Both the position numbers and the translations under genes were made by a program. A stretch of DNA of 12,551 bases from CAMBDR01 sp046597185 (lineage in GTDB: Bacteria; Pseudomonadota; Gammaproteobacteria; Burkholderiales; Burkholderiaceae_D). Positions within the stretch are counted from its first letter, which is position 1. The number at the start of each line of letters is the position of its first letter. Below the pieces are notes generated by a model, which did not search any database, was not told the DNA's origin, and saw only the letters and a program-made list of their open reading frames with translations. The stretch spans positions 1-12,551 of the forward strand of contig JBKJLF010000675.1 in the NCBI GenBank assembly GCA_046597185.1, read 5' to 3'. Below are positions 1 to 6,872 of this stretch, in pieces.

Positions 1-1
1 T

Positions 2-1636
2 AATGTTTTTAACATTAAAGCTGATGCCAGTTGGACGGGGCCAAAGGAAAAATTCTATGTTTCCGAGACGGTTAATCATAAAACAGTTTGGGTTTGGGAT
101 TACTTTCGTCTTTATCCGAATGTTTCGGAAGCATTGAAGGACAGGACGAAATTTCTAAAAGAAAATCCCAGATATGCGAAAAATGGTTTATATGACCCTG
201 GCGTGAAGGGGGATTTTAAGAAGGAAATAGAGGCTTTGAAAAAAGCAGGCTATGCAACTGATGCTAGGTATGTTACCGAAATGGTCAAGATGCGGGATTG
301 CCCAATGATGAAGACTGCTATCAAGAATGCGCAAAAACGTGGTTGTGGCCCGGTTTTGCCGAAAATTGAAGTGCGTTTGATTGATGGTGCGGGCGTCAAT
401 ATAGCCGATGCAAAAATAAGTTTGACTCGCAATGGTAAGACGATTGAAACGAAGACCAATGAGTCTGGACATTTCAATATTGCCATTTCGGGCGATAGTG
501 GTGATATAGAACTAAAGGTATTTGATAACGATACCCATCAATGGATTACCCTCGATCCAATCAAAGCGCCCAATCCACCTGTGGATATGAATATAACCTT
601 GATAGCACCAACATTTACGGTACATACCAGTACGCGTGAACATGCCAAACCGGAGTCCAAGGACAGCAAATCGGCACCACCCGCGCCAGCACCCAAGCCT
701 GCACCTGCTGCCAAACCAGCGGCCCACGTCGGGGCGGCGGCGCATGCCGCGAATCCACCTACTCATACAGTTGTCGCTGGCGATACTTTGTTGAAAATCG
801 CTAAACTTTACACAATGAGTTATAAGTCTATTGCACAAGCCAATCAGATATCATCGCCTTATATTCTTCGGATTGGGCAGGTTTTGAAAATACCCAAAAT
901 AGGTGGTGAGGCGAGCGTACCCGCATCCACTTCACGTTCATCAAGTGGGCAACCCGGTGCATTGGACAGGATGCTAAGTGATTTAATTGCAATGGGAAAA
1001 AGTGCGCTGGATGTAGTCTACTATCGCGATGAAAAGAAAACGCCCCAAACAGAGGTCGCCAATAGAAAGCAAGCACCCTGGATGGTGCATGCTGAAGCCG
1101 AATTTAAAAAAGGTGTTAAGCGAGTTCCGGGGGCGGGTGTTGATTCAAACATTATCGAATATTTAAAAGTAACTAATTTGGCAGGGGGTGCCGCAGCAAG
1201 ACGTGATGAAACACCTTATTGTGCTGCGTTTGTAAATTGGGTTTTGGCCAAAGAAGGCATTGTTGGGGCTGTGGCACGTCCCACTCAAGGAAATGCAGCG
1301 CCAGAATTATCTGCTCTTGCACTGAAATTTAGAGACTGGGGGCGACCGACAAAAGATAATAAGCCAGCGTTTGGTGCGGTTGCACTAATTAGAATTGAGC
1401 CGATAACCACGCCGCCCGTGTATCATGTGACTTTTGTTGCTGGGATGAAAGGGAATTTGATAGCAACCCTTGGCGGCAATCAAGGCCATGCGCACGAAGT
1501 CAGCCATAGTCATTGTCGTGCGAGTTGGGTAATCGCTTACCGTTACCCATCGTCTTACCCGCATTATGAAGAAGATTATGTTTTGCAGGATATTAAAAGT
1601 GATCATGCGACCATGACTGCGGCGTCAACTCATTAA
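2..1636 (+). CDS. Peptidoglycan hydrolase, candidate antibacterial effector (5' end outside window): glucosaminidase end + LysM + CHAP/TIGR02594-like domain
   Basis: The frame is open from base 2, so this is the C-terminal 544 residues of a longer protein. The TTG at 134 is not a real start, because coding similarity continues upstream of it. Residues 1-100 (FNIKADASWTGPK, then NPRYA and AGYATD) match the end of FlgJ/GH73 N-acetylglucosaminidase domains, which cut glycan strands. About 120-200 looks like a carboxypeptidase-regulatory or Ig-like beta-sandwich. About 224-252 is an Ala/Pro/Lys linker. About 255-298 is a LysM repeat (HTVVAGDTLLKIAK), which binds peptidoglycan. About 358-515 resembles the TIGR02594/CHAP amidase fold: PWMVHAEAE, Cys407 in DETPYCAAFVNW, His475 in YHVTFV and Asn493 in GGNQ are the likely active-site residues. 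It is followed after 13 bases by a gene for a small secreted protein, the layout of an effector with periplasmic immunity. Delivery by type VI secretion is my inference; no VgrG, PAAR or other secretion gene is visible. The domain calls are firm and the effector role moderate. Confidence 0.85.
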   Translation, partial: NVFNIKADASWTGPKEKFYVSETVNHKTVWVWDYFRLYPNVSEALKDRTKFLKENPRYAKNGLYDPGVKGDFKKEIEALKKAGYATDARYVTEMVKMRDCPMMKTAIKNAQKRGCGPVLPKIEVRLIDGAGVNIADAKISLTRNGKTIETKTNESGHFNIAISGDSGDIELKVFDNDTHQWITLDPIKAPNPPVDMNITLIAPTFTVHTSTREHAKPESKDSKSAPPAPAPKPAPAAKPAAHVGAAAHAANPPTHTVVAGDTLLKIAKLYTMSYKSIAQANQISSPYILRIGQVLKIPKIGGEASVPASTSRSSSGQPGALDRMLSDLIAMGKSALDVVYYRDEKKTPQTEVANRKQAPWMVHAEAEFKKGVKRVPGAGVDSNIIEYLKVTNLAGGAAARRDETPYCAAFVNWVLAKEGIVGAVARPTQGNAAPELSALALKFRDWGRPTKDNKPAFGAVALIRIEPITTPPVYHVTFVAGMKGNLIATLGGNQGHAHEVSHSHCRASWVIAYRYPSSYPHYEEDYVLQDIKSDHATMTAASTH

Positions 1637-1649
1637 AATAGGAATAAAA

Positions 1650-2105
1650 ATGAATAAAGTTTTATTAATTGGTGCGTTTAGCCTTATGCCCAACTTGTGT
1701 TTTGCATTTGATGGGGAATTGCAGTTTTCAAAAAAAGAGCGTGGAATTACGCATACCCTAAAGGTAAAAAATTGGAAAATAGATAATAAAAATACCCCAT
1801 CATTTGACTATGTTTATAGTCATACAGGTGCTACTTGCAAGTATGAAATTCAAGGCAGAGCGCAAGCATTGATGGAGGATAATGGTGAACCCACTGTGAT
1901 GAACGGAAGCGGCCCCGATGATGAGCCACAAGTCATCCCTTTTTATGATGATAAGACTCAGGTTGATTTTTCTTTTCCTTATAAAAAGAAAAAGGAAGGT
2001 GAATATATGGCCTTTATGAAAACATTTGCGGCTGCCATGCTCAAGGATACTTGTGTTAAAAAAGTGGGGCTGTTTGAGGTGAGTTTTTTTAAAACGAAAA
2101 AATAA
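1650..2105 (+). CDS. Small secreted protein, candidate periplasmic immunity protein (copy A)
   Basis: The product is 151 residues and matches no family I recognise. The N-terminus (MNKVLLIGAFSLMPNLCFA) is a signal peptide with probable cleavage before FDGELQF, so the mature protein should be periplasmic. Two cysteines, in ATCKYEI and DTCVKK, are conserved in the second copy and could form a disulfide. AGGA lies 6 bases before the ATG, and the gene starts 13 bases after the hydrolase stop, so the two are very likely co-transcribed. A small exported protein directly behind a cell-wall hydrolase is the usual arrangement for an immunity protein that blocks the toxin in the periplasm. That role is inferred from position, size and export only. 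It shares roughly half its residues with the gene at 2849-3298; the best-conserved parts are FDGELQF, PSFDYVYS and ALMED. Confidence 0.7.
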   Translation: MNKVLLIGAFSLMPNLCFAFDGELQFSKKERGITHTLKVKNWKIDNKNTPSFDYVYSHTGATCKYEIQGRAQALMEDNGEPTVMNGSGPDDEPQVIPFYDDKTQVDFSFPYKKKKEGEYMAFMKTFAAAMLKDTCVKKVGLFEVSFFKTKK

Positions 2106-2137
2106 CCAATGGAGATTTTTTTCGTGGACGTAGCATT

Positions 2138-2713
2138 ATGATAAAATCCTTTTTTGTTGGCAACTTGCTTTTAAGCTCTTCCACCAGTACAGCAGCCGAG
2201 CATGGCAAGGCGTTTTCTTCATTTGCCTTGCCAAAACGCGAAGACCCTTTTCATGTTGCTGCGGGCAATTTTATTGGTGTCGAAGGGCAATTATGTATTG
2301 TCGGCAGCATCTTTATCGATAGCGAAGCCCGCTCTTACGGCATCACTCTTTTGCTGGACGTGAACCGAAAAAAGCCGCTATGGGAAAAAACCATCAAGCC
2401 AGCGGAAGGTGATCGGGATTTGAGGTTTAACGCTGCATGCAGCAAGGCAATCATCTTTATGGCAGTGCAAATTCGACTATCTACAACGCCAACCAATCCT
2501 ACGCCAGCATCTTCAAGTTTGATTTGCAGGGACGAAAAATCAAATCAGCCTCGCTTGAAATACCGGGTGGCCAGGCGTTTGTGCTGACCACCGGCATGGT
2601 CGATAAGCAATTGATGACCGTGGGGGCCAGCCAGGAAATTGGCGCAAAACTGGGCGTGGAAATGTATTCGGTGTTTTTGTCGAAATTTGATGAATCATTG
2701 AAATTCTCCAATA
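2138..2713 (+). pseudogene. Broken 5' copy of the secreted beta-propeller-like gene
   Basis: This is a second, damaged copy of the gene at 3336-4460, about 86% identical in protein by eye over the shared part. A signal peptide-like start (MIKSFFVGNLLLSSSTSTAA) leads into EHGKAFSSFALPKRE. Compared with the intact copy one T is missing near 2434 (AACGCTGCATGC here, AAGGCTTGCATGC there). The original frame therefore leaves the homologous sequence and stops at 2587, giving a 149-residue product. Homology continues in another frame from 2437 to 2713, ends abruptly after AAATTCTCCAATA and runs straight into an effector-tail copy. The gene is thus broken twice, by a frameshift and by loss of its 3' half. 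GGAG lies 24 bases before the ATG, too far for a good ribosome site. A short exported fragment could still be made, but normal function is unlikely. Confidence 0.8.
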
Positions 2714-2835
2714 TGCCGGCTAATTGGGTTATTGCGTATCGCTACCCGGCAGACTACCCACATCATGAAGAAGATTATGTTTTGCATGACGTAAAGAGCG
2801 ATCATGCAAAAATGACAGTTGCATCAACTCATTAA
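2714..2835 (+). pseudogene. Orphan copy of the effector C-terminal tail
   Basis: The 39 codons up to the TAA at 2833-2835 repeat the C-terminus of the hydrolase that ends at 1636. In the last 38 residues about 30 are identical, including WVIAYRYP, EEDYVL, KSDHA and ASTH. The piece has no start codon or catalytic residues of its own. It is joined in frame to the frameshifted remainder of the broken propeller gene, so an open chimeric frame runs from 2437 to 2835. It is best read as the left edge of the second repeat unit. It keeps the 13-base spacing to the following immunity gene seen at the intact effector (1636 to 1650, 2835 to 2849). Confidence 0.85.
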
Positions 2836-2848
2836 ATCAGGATTTGTT

Positions 2849-3298
2849 ATGAAGAAAATATTAGCTGTTTGGGCGCTGGGCATGACTCCCGGTTTGTGCT
2901 TGGCATTTGATGGGGAATTACAGTTTTTAAAAACCAAACTCGGCGTTGAGCATGTGGTAAAAGTGAACAATTGGCGCGTGGACAAAAAAGGCGTGCCTTC
3001 ATTTGATTATGTTTACAGTCAAAAAGGCGCGTCTTGTAAATATGAGGTGCATGGCACCGTAGAGGCGCTGATGGAGGATGATGGCAAGCCTTTGGTGATT
3101 AACTTCGAAGTTGCTGGCGGTGGTGAGCGCCAAGTCATGAGTTTTGAGGATAAAACAGTGTCATTTGCCTTTCCTTACCAGAAAAAGGATGTGGGTAAAT
3201 ACATAAGTTTAATCCAGACCTTTACACCGGAGATGCTGAAAAGCAGTTGCATCAAAAAGGCAGGGCGGTTGGATATCGAATTCAAGGGCGGCAAATAA
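2849..3298 (+). CDS. Small secreted protein, candidate periplasmic immunity protein (copy B)
   Basis: The product is 149 residues and paralogous to 1650-2105. I place the start at the ATG at 2849: an AGGA lies 6 bases upstream and a good signal peptide follows (MKKILAVWALGMTPGLCLA, cleavage before FDGELQF). A TTG 30 bases earlier would add residues ahead of that signal and overlap the effector-tail remnant. Both cysteines of copy A are kept (ASCKYEV and SSCIKK). Conservation with copy A is about 56% over the first 85 residues and lower after that, with a 6-base length difference. This is much more divergent than the flanking duplicated sequence. It sits behind an effector tail that lacks a toxin, so it may be an orphan immunity gene against a related effector of another strain. 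That is an inference from arrangement, not a known function. Confidence 0.7.
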   Translation: MKKILAVWALGMTPGLCLAFDGELQFLKTKLGVEHVVKVNNWRVDKKGVPSFDYVYSQKGASCKYEVHGTVEALMEDDGKPLVINFEVAGGGERQVMSFEDKTVSFAFPYQKKDVGKYISLIQTFTPEMLKSSCIKKAGRLDIEFKGGK

Positions 3299-3335
3299 GC
3301 GTAGCAAATAATTGTGTTTCTTAATATGAGTGATT

Positions 3336-4460
3336 ATGAAAAAAATATTGTGGTGTGTGTTTTTTTTCTTAGCTTTGGAAGCTGCAGCGGCAGAACATGG
3401 CAAGGCGTTTTCTTCTTTTGCATTACCCAAGCGCGAAGAGCCGTTCCATGCCTCGTCTGGTAATTTTATTGGTGCCGATGGGCAATTATGTATTGTCGGC
3501 AGCACGTTTATCGACAGCGAAGCCCGCTCTTACGGGACTATTCTTTTGCTGGACGTGAGCCGAAAAAAGACGCTTTGGGAAAAAACCATCAAGCCAGTGG
3601 AAGGTGATCGGGATTTGAGGTTTAAGGCTTGCATGCAGCAAGGCAATCATATTTATGTCAGCGCAAATTCGACCATCTACAACGCCAACCAGTCCTACGC
3701 CAGCATCTTCAAGTTTGATTTGCAAGGCAGAAAAATCAAATCAGCCTCGTTAGAAATACCGGGAGAACAAGTGTTTGTTCTGGCCACAGGCATGGTCGAT
3801 AAGCAAATGATGGCCGTAGGGGCCAGCCAGGAAATTGACGAAAAGCTGGGCATGGAATTGTATTCGGTGTTTTTGTCGAAGTTTGATGAGTCATTAAAAT
3901 TCTCCAATAAACTGATCAAAAAAGGCGGCTTTCACAATGGCACCAGCATGCGGATTTTGGAGAGTGGGGTGCTGGTGGGTGGCGACTTTTTCCAGCAAAA
4001 AGTCAAGATCGGTGAAGGGGATGTCAATGATTACGCCAATTCCAAAATCTCGTTTAATGGCAACTATGTTTGGAGCACGCGGCCCCAGCCGCCGAAAGTG
4101 AACGATGTGGCCAGTGCCATATCTGATTCGGACGAGGTTTCTTCGCTCTCCGGCAGCAAAAACAAATCGTATTTGCGCACCCTGGATGCGGCGGGTAAGC
4201 TGGTCTTCAAGAGTGATTTTGATAGCAAGTATTGTCAAACCGATCAACTGGTGCGGGAAGGGGATTTTTTGTATGCGCTACGCCGGGTTTGCGATTCGAC
4301 CGAGCGAAAGCTCACTCTGCTGGAGATCGATGTCAAGAGCGGCAAAGAGCGCGAAATCAAGACGCTCAAGCATGCGCCGGAAAGGGTCTTTTTCAATCAG
4401 GGGCATATGTTTGTGTTGACAAAAAATGGCGATGGGAATTTGGAAATCGAGTATGATTGA
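3336..4460 (+). CDS. Secreted beta-propeller-like protein of unknown function (intact copy)
   Basis: The product is 374 residues from the ATG at 3336; a GTG two codons earlier is possible. The N-terminus (MKKILWCVFFFLALEAAAA) is a clear signal peptide with cleavage before EHGKAF. The rest has recurring units in which a hydrophobic strand (LCIVGS, HIYVSAN, MMAVGAS, GVLVGGD, FLYALRR, HMFVLT) is followed some residues later by a charged strand pair such as LLLDVSRKKTLWEKTIK. This is the look of a beta-propeller with about six or seven blades, but no named family stands out. Two mid-protein cysteines (KYCQTDQ and RRVCDST) could pair. It lies 37 bases after immunity copy B on the same strand, and its truncated copy follows immunity copy A in the same way, so it travels with the immunity gene. 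It could be an accessory or second protective factor; I cannot assign one. Confidence 0.7.
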   Translation: MKKILWCVFFFLALEAAAAEHGKAFSSFALPKREEPFHASSGNFIGADGQLCIVGSTFIDSEARSYGTILLLDVSRKKTLWEKTIKPVEGDRDLRFKACMQQGNHIYVSANSTIYNANQSYASIFKFDLQGRKIKSASLEIPGEQVFVLATGMVDKQMMAVGASQEIDEKLGMELYSVFLSKFDESLKFSNKLIKKGGFHNGTSMRILESGVLVGGDFFQQKVKIGEGDVNDYANSKISFNGNYVWSTRPQPPKVNDVASAISDSDEVSSLSGSKNKSYLRTLDAAGKLVFKSDFDSKYCQTDQLVREGDFLYALRRVCDSTERKLTLLEIDVKSGKEREIKTLKHAPERVFFNQGHMFVLTKNGDGNLEIEYD

Positions 4461-4501
4461 TCTTTAATTTTGGCCTTGAATTAAGCTCACGCATATTTCC
4501 A

Positions 4502-4522
4502 AAGGCGAAAGCTATTCGCCTT
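4502..4522 (+). terminator. Perfect 8-bp hairpin, possible rho-independent terminator of the effector/immunity operon
   Basis: AAGGCGAA (4502-4509) and TTCGCCTT (4515-4522) pair perfectly around a 5-base loop, 42 bases after the propeller stop. The T-tract is weak (the stem ends in TT, then GTTTG), so termination is plausible rather than certain. The rest of 4461-4584 has a second, smaller hairpin (GCCGC 4555-4559 with GCGGC 4565-4569) just before the next gene and nothing else I can identify. Confidence 0.5.
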
Positions 4523-4584
4523 GTTTGAAATCCTTTGGGCTGTAATTTTCTTTTGCCGCCAAATGCGGCGTTGGGTATCGAAAA

Positions 4585-5124
4585 ATGAGTCAATTCATAG
4601 CACTACTACGCGGCATCAACGTCGGCCGGGCCAAGCGGGTGCCGATGGCAGAGCTGCGCACCTTATTGGGTGAACTCGGCTATAGCGCCGTCACGACGAT
4701 TCTTAACAGCGGCAATGTGGTATTCGATGCCAGCATTGGCACGCCAGCACAGCATGCAGGGGCAATTGCCGCTGCGATTGCTGCCCAGATGAATGTTGAC
4801 GTGCCCGTCATCGTGAAGTCGGCCAAGGAGTTGGCGGCTATCGTTGCGGAGAATCCACTGGCCGGGAACGCTGCGGATCATTCACGCCTGCTGGTCGCTT
4901 TCGCCCAAGACGACAAGGCTTTGGCCACGTTGGATGCAATCACGGCCTTGGTGCTGCCGCCGGAGCAATTTGTACTTGGCAATCATGCGGCTTACCTCGA
5001 TTGTGTATCCGGTATATTGGAAAGCAAAGCGGGGGATGCTTTGCTGGGAAAGATTGGCAAAGCGGCCAACGCGACCACCCGAAATTGGGCGACGGTACTC
5101 AAGCTGTACGCTTTGGCCCTGTGA
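4585..5124 (+). CDS. DUF1697 family protein
   Basis: The product is 179 residues, the usual length for this family. Hallmarks are the N-terminal FIALLRGINVGRAKRVPMAE, then LGYSAVTTILNSGNVVFDA, and the C-terminal KAANATTRNWATVLKL. These match the DUF1697 pattern (ALLRGINVGG...VPM..LR, then SGNVVF, then TTRNW.TV..L). There is no signal peptide, so it is cytosolic. The family is widespread in bacteria and its biochemical role is not established; I do not assign one. The ATG at 4585 is chosen because the family motif begins four residues in. The ribosome site is poor (GTTGGG, 10-15 bases upstream), and a small hairpin lies about 15 bases before the start. Higher GC than the upstream locus and the intervening hairpin suggest a separate unit. 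Confidence 0.92.
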   Translation: MSQFIALLRGINVGRAKRVPMAELRTLLGELGYSAVTTILNSGNVVFDASIGTPAQHAGAIAAAIAAQMNVDVPVIVKSAKELAAIVAENPLAGNAADHSRLLVAFAQDDKALATLDAITALVLPPEQFVLGNHAAYLDCVSGILESKAGDALLGKIGKAANATTRNWATVLKLYALAL

Positions 5125-5835
5125 AAATTATTGGGCCAATTGCCATACCGCATTCGGCAAGGGCAGTCGGGTCGAGCTTCATTGCCAGCGCAGTACTGCT
5201 GGCTACCATATAGCGAGCAAAACCGTGTTCGCTTAAGCCAAATGCGCGCCTCGTTCCAGCTTTGCTTATACACGCTTTGGAGGCGGGTTGGGCCGCTTCC
5301 TGCGACGATGATGCGTGATTGAATTGACGTTGTTACGATGGATTTGGCCAATTCATCGGCGTGGTCTTCCGATACCACCAATTCCGGTGCGAAGGCAATA
5401 TCGATTGACCCGGCCAGTTTTAGTGCCTGCATGATGATGGTGGCGGCATTCAGTGAGGGGGCAAGCCGAAAATCTACAAATTTTTGCTGCGCAATCGGGC
5501 GCTCATTCAGATAGCCAATAAAGTGGTGCTTGCGTCGTAAGCGGCTTGGCATGAATGGCTGCCGCCACCTTGACGATGCCATCAATGTTTTGCTGATTGA
5601 GCACAAAGCACAGTGCCACGGTATCCGGTTCCGGGAAATGCGTCTTGAGCAGTGCGGGTTCGATCAGGCCCCTCACACAATTTTGGAATGGATCACCTTG
5701 CTCAAACTGGTGTTGGAGTTCGGCTAGGTCGCTATCGTTGCCAGCGTTAGCAATGCCGGTTTGCCATTGATTTTCGGCTGACGGTTTCTTCCACCTCGTC
5801 AGTTCTTGCGGCCAGCTCTTTGCCAGTGAGCTCAT
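5125..5835 (-). pseudogene. Frameshifted gene remnant, possibly carbon-nitrogen hydrolase (nitrilase)-like
   Basis: The minus strand carries protein-like sequence in three successive frames. From 5835 to about 5540 it reads RWKKPSAENQWQTG to DTVALCFVLNQQNIDGIVKVAAAIHA. From about 5540 to 5240 a second frame reads HFIGYLNERPIAQQKFVDF, SLNAATIIMQALKLAG, FAPELVVSEDHADELAK and SRIIVAGSG, ending in SWNEARIW. From about 5242 to 5119 a third frame reads GLSEHGFARYMVASSTALAM. The block with FAPEL, then RIIVAGSG and WNEAR, recalls carbon-nitrogen hydrolases, where the Glu of the PEL stretch is catalytic; the later Lys and Cys motifs are not visible. The match is from memory and weak. Another frame (ATG at 5914, FGKNQIFINDIYLINELTG) may be the true N-terminus and overlaps the FHA gene's end. 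The remnant lies downstream of the protease/FHA pair on the same strand, probably once its third member. Sequencing error is an alternative to decay. Confidence 0.5.
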
Positions 5836-5900
5836 TTATCAAGTAAATATCATTGATAAATATTTGATTTTTGCCAAAAGGCAGCGTTACGGTGGATTTT

Positions 5901-6872
5901 TTACTCCTCCCCATCCCCCGCACTAACCTTGGGCGGCTTCTTCGCTTCCGCATCAGCCTTTTTCTGCAACTGCTTGGCGCGCTCAAAAAAGCTCTCCACA
6001 CTATGATTGGGTGATACCCGAAAAACCGGCGGCAAAATCTGGCTCATATACGGCTCATCGGCCAAAATGCCGGCGCGCTGGTAGTTTTCCATTAAATTAA
6101 ACCCCCAGGACAAGACCACCATCATCCAGCCCACCAGCGTGGCGCGGCGTTGGTAGTGCGGTACCACGGTGATGATGTGATAGCTGAGCGCAACGATGAT
6201 GATGGCGTTGACCGTTAAGCTGGAGTAAGCGGTCAAAAATTCGAGTGAAAACGCATAGCCCAGCGTGGTGCTGAGCAAGTTCCATATTTCAAAAGCCGCA
6301 TAAGCGCAGCCCGCAATAAATACATGCCGCCCCAGGCGCGGCTGGCTGTCAATTAAACGGTTTAATAAAGCCCAGCCCATGGCCCACAGCATGGCCACGC
6401 CCAAAATGGTGGCCAGCGCCAAAGCATAATTGATGGCGGTGTTTTCTTCGGTATTGAATAACCATAACTTGCCAACCGCAACCAGCGTCAACAAGGTAAA
6501 ACCCATCATGCCGGGGCGTAAGCCCTCCCAATTATGATTGGTGGAATCAACTCTTTCCGCTGCCACCGGGTAATCGCCCTGGCGCAGGCGCAAGCGGCTG
6601 TGCCCCAGGCGAAATACCAGATCACCATCCAAACGCAATTGCTTGCAGTTTTGCTTGCCATACTCAATCCCATTTTGGCTACCCAAATCCCGTACCTGCA
6701 AACCCACTTCGGTGGCTTCAATTTGCGCATGGTGCGGCGCGATATGCGGATCATCCAGAATCACATCATTGTCATACGCTCGCCCAATTCGAATCGGTAA
6801 ATCAGTATGGCGAAAGCGCGCCAACACATGATGGCTGCGGTTTAACACTTCAATAAAATACGGCCCCATCAT
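5901..6872 (-). CDS. FHA-domain membrane protein
   Basis: The product is 323 residues. Residues ~8-95 form a forkhead-associated domain: Gly30-Arg31, DND at 34-36, DDPHIAPHHAQI at 40-51 and Asp62...SQNG at 65-68. FHA domains bind phosphothreonine peptides. Here the usual serine of the S-R-x-H motif is Ala45, followed by Pro, so phosphopeptide binding may be weak or lost. Five hydrophobic segments follow (about 120-139, 148-170, 184-206, 216-238, 244-262), then a hydrophilic tail with a short charged stretch (FFERAKQLQKKADAEAKK). An inner-membrane protein with a cytosolic FHA head is the natural reading. Its ATGATG start overlaps the protease stop by ATGA, so the two are translationally coupled. 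The job is unknown. FHA proteins occur with kinases and secretion systems, but neither is visible in this window. Confidence 0.85.
   Translation of the reverse strand: MMGPYFIEVLNRSHHVLARFRHTDLPIRIGRAYDNDVILDDPHIAPHHAQIEATEVGLQVRDLGSQNGIEYGKQNCKQLRLDGDLVFRLGHSRLRLRQGDYPVAAERVDSTNHNWEGLRPGMMGFTLLTLVAVGKLWLFNTEENTAINYALALATILGVAMLWAMGWALLNRLIDSQPRLGRHVFIAGCAYAAFEIWNLLSTTLGYAFSLEFLTAYSSLTVNAIIIVALSYHIITVVPHYQRRATLVGWMMVVLSWGFNLMENYQRAGILADEPYMSQILPPVFRVSPNHSVESFFERAKQLQKKADAEAKKPPKVSAGDGEE

Larger units (their letters stand above)
1517..2713 (+). repeat. Tandem duplication, unit A (about 1.2 kb)
   Basis: This unit runs from the last ~39 codons of the effector through immunity copy A into the middle of the propeller gene. 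Offsets to unit B are nearly constant: effector stop 1636 to 2835 (1199), immunity start 1650 to 2849 (1199), propeller start 2138 to 3336 (1198), right edge 2713 to 3909 (1196). Its right edge touches the left edge of unit B. Confidence 0.85.
2714..3909 (+). repeat. Tandem duplication, unit B (about 1.2 kb)
   Basis: This is the second direct copy: effector tail, immunity copy B and the first part of the intact propeller gene. Beyond 3909 the propeller gene continues with no counterpart in unit A. The shared right-edge sequence is AAATTCTCCAATA (2701-2713 and 3897-3909). Flanks are about 79-88% identical in protein, while the immunity genes are only about half identical. Confidence 0.85.

Noticed and set aside
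134..136. TTG as the start of the hydrolase gene
   Set aside because: The frame is open to base 2 and the upstream codons match the glucosaminidase domain, so the true start is outside the window.
2819..2848. Longer start for immunity copy B
   Set aside because: It would put ten residues before a clear signal peptide and overlap the effector-tail remnant; the ATG at 2849 has AGGA at good spacing.
4992..5606. A single intact 204-residue minus-strand gene
   Set aside because: Its N-terminal part and its last ~80 residues are not protein-like, whereas better sequence continues in other frames; it also runs under the DUF1697 gene.
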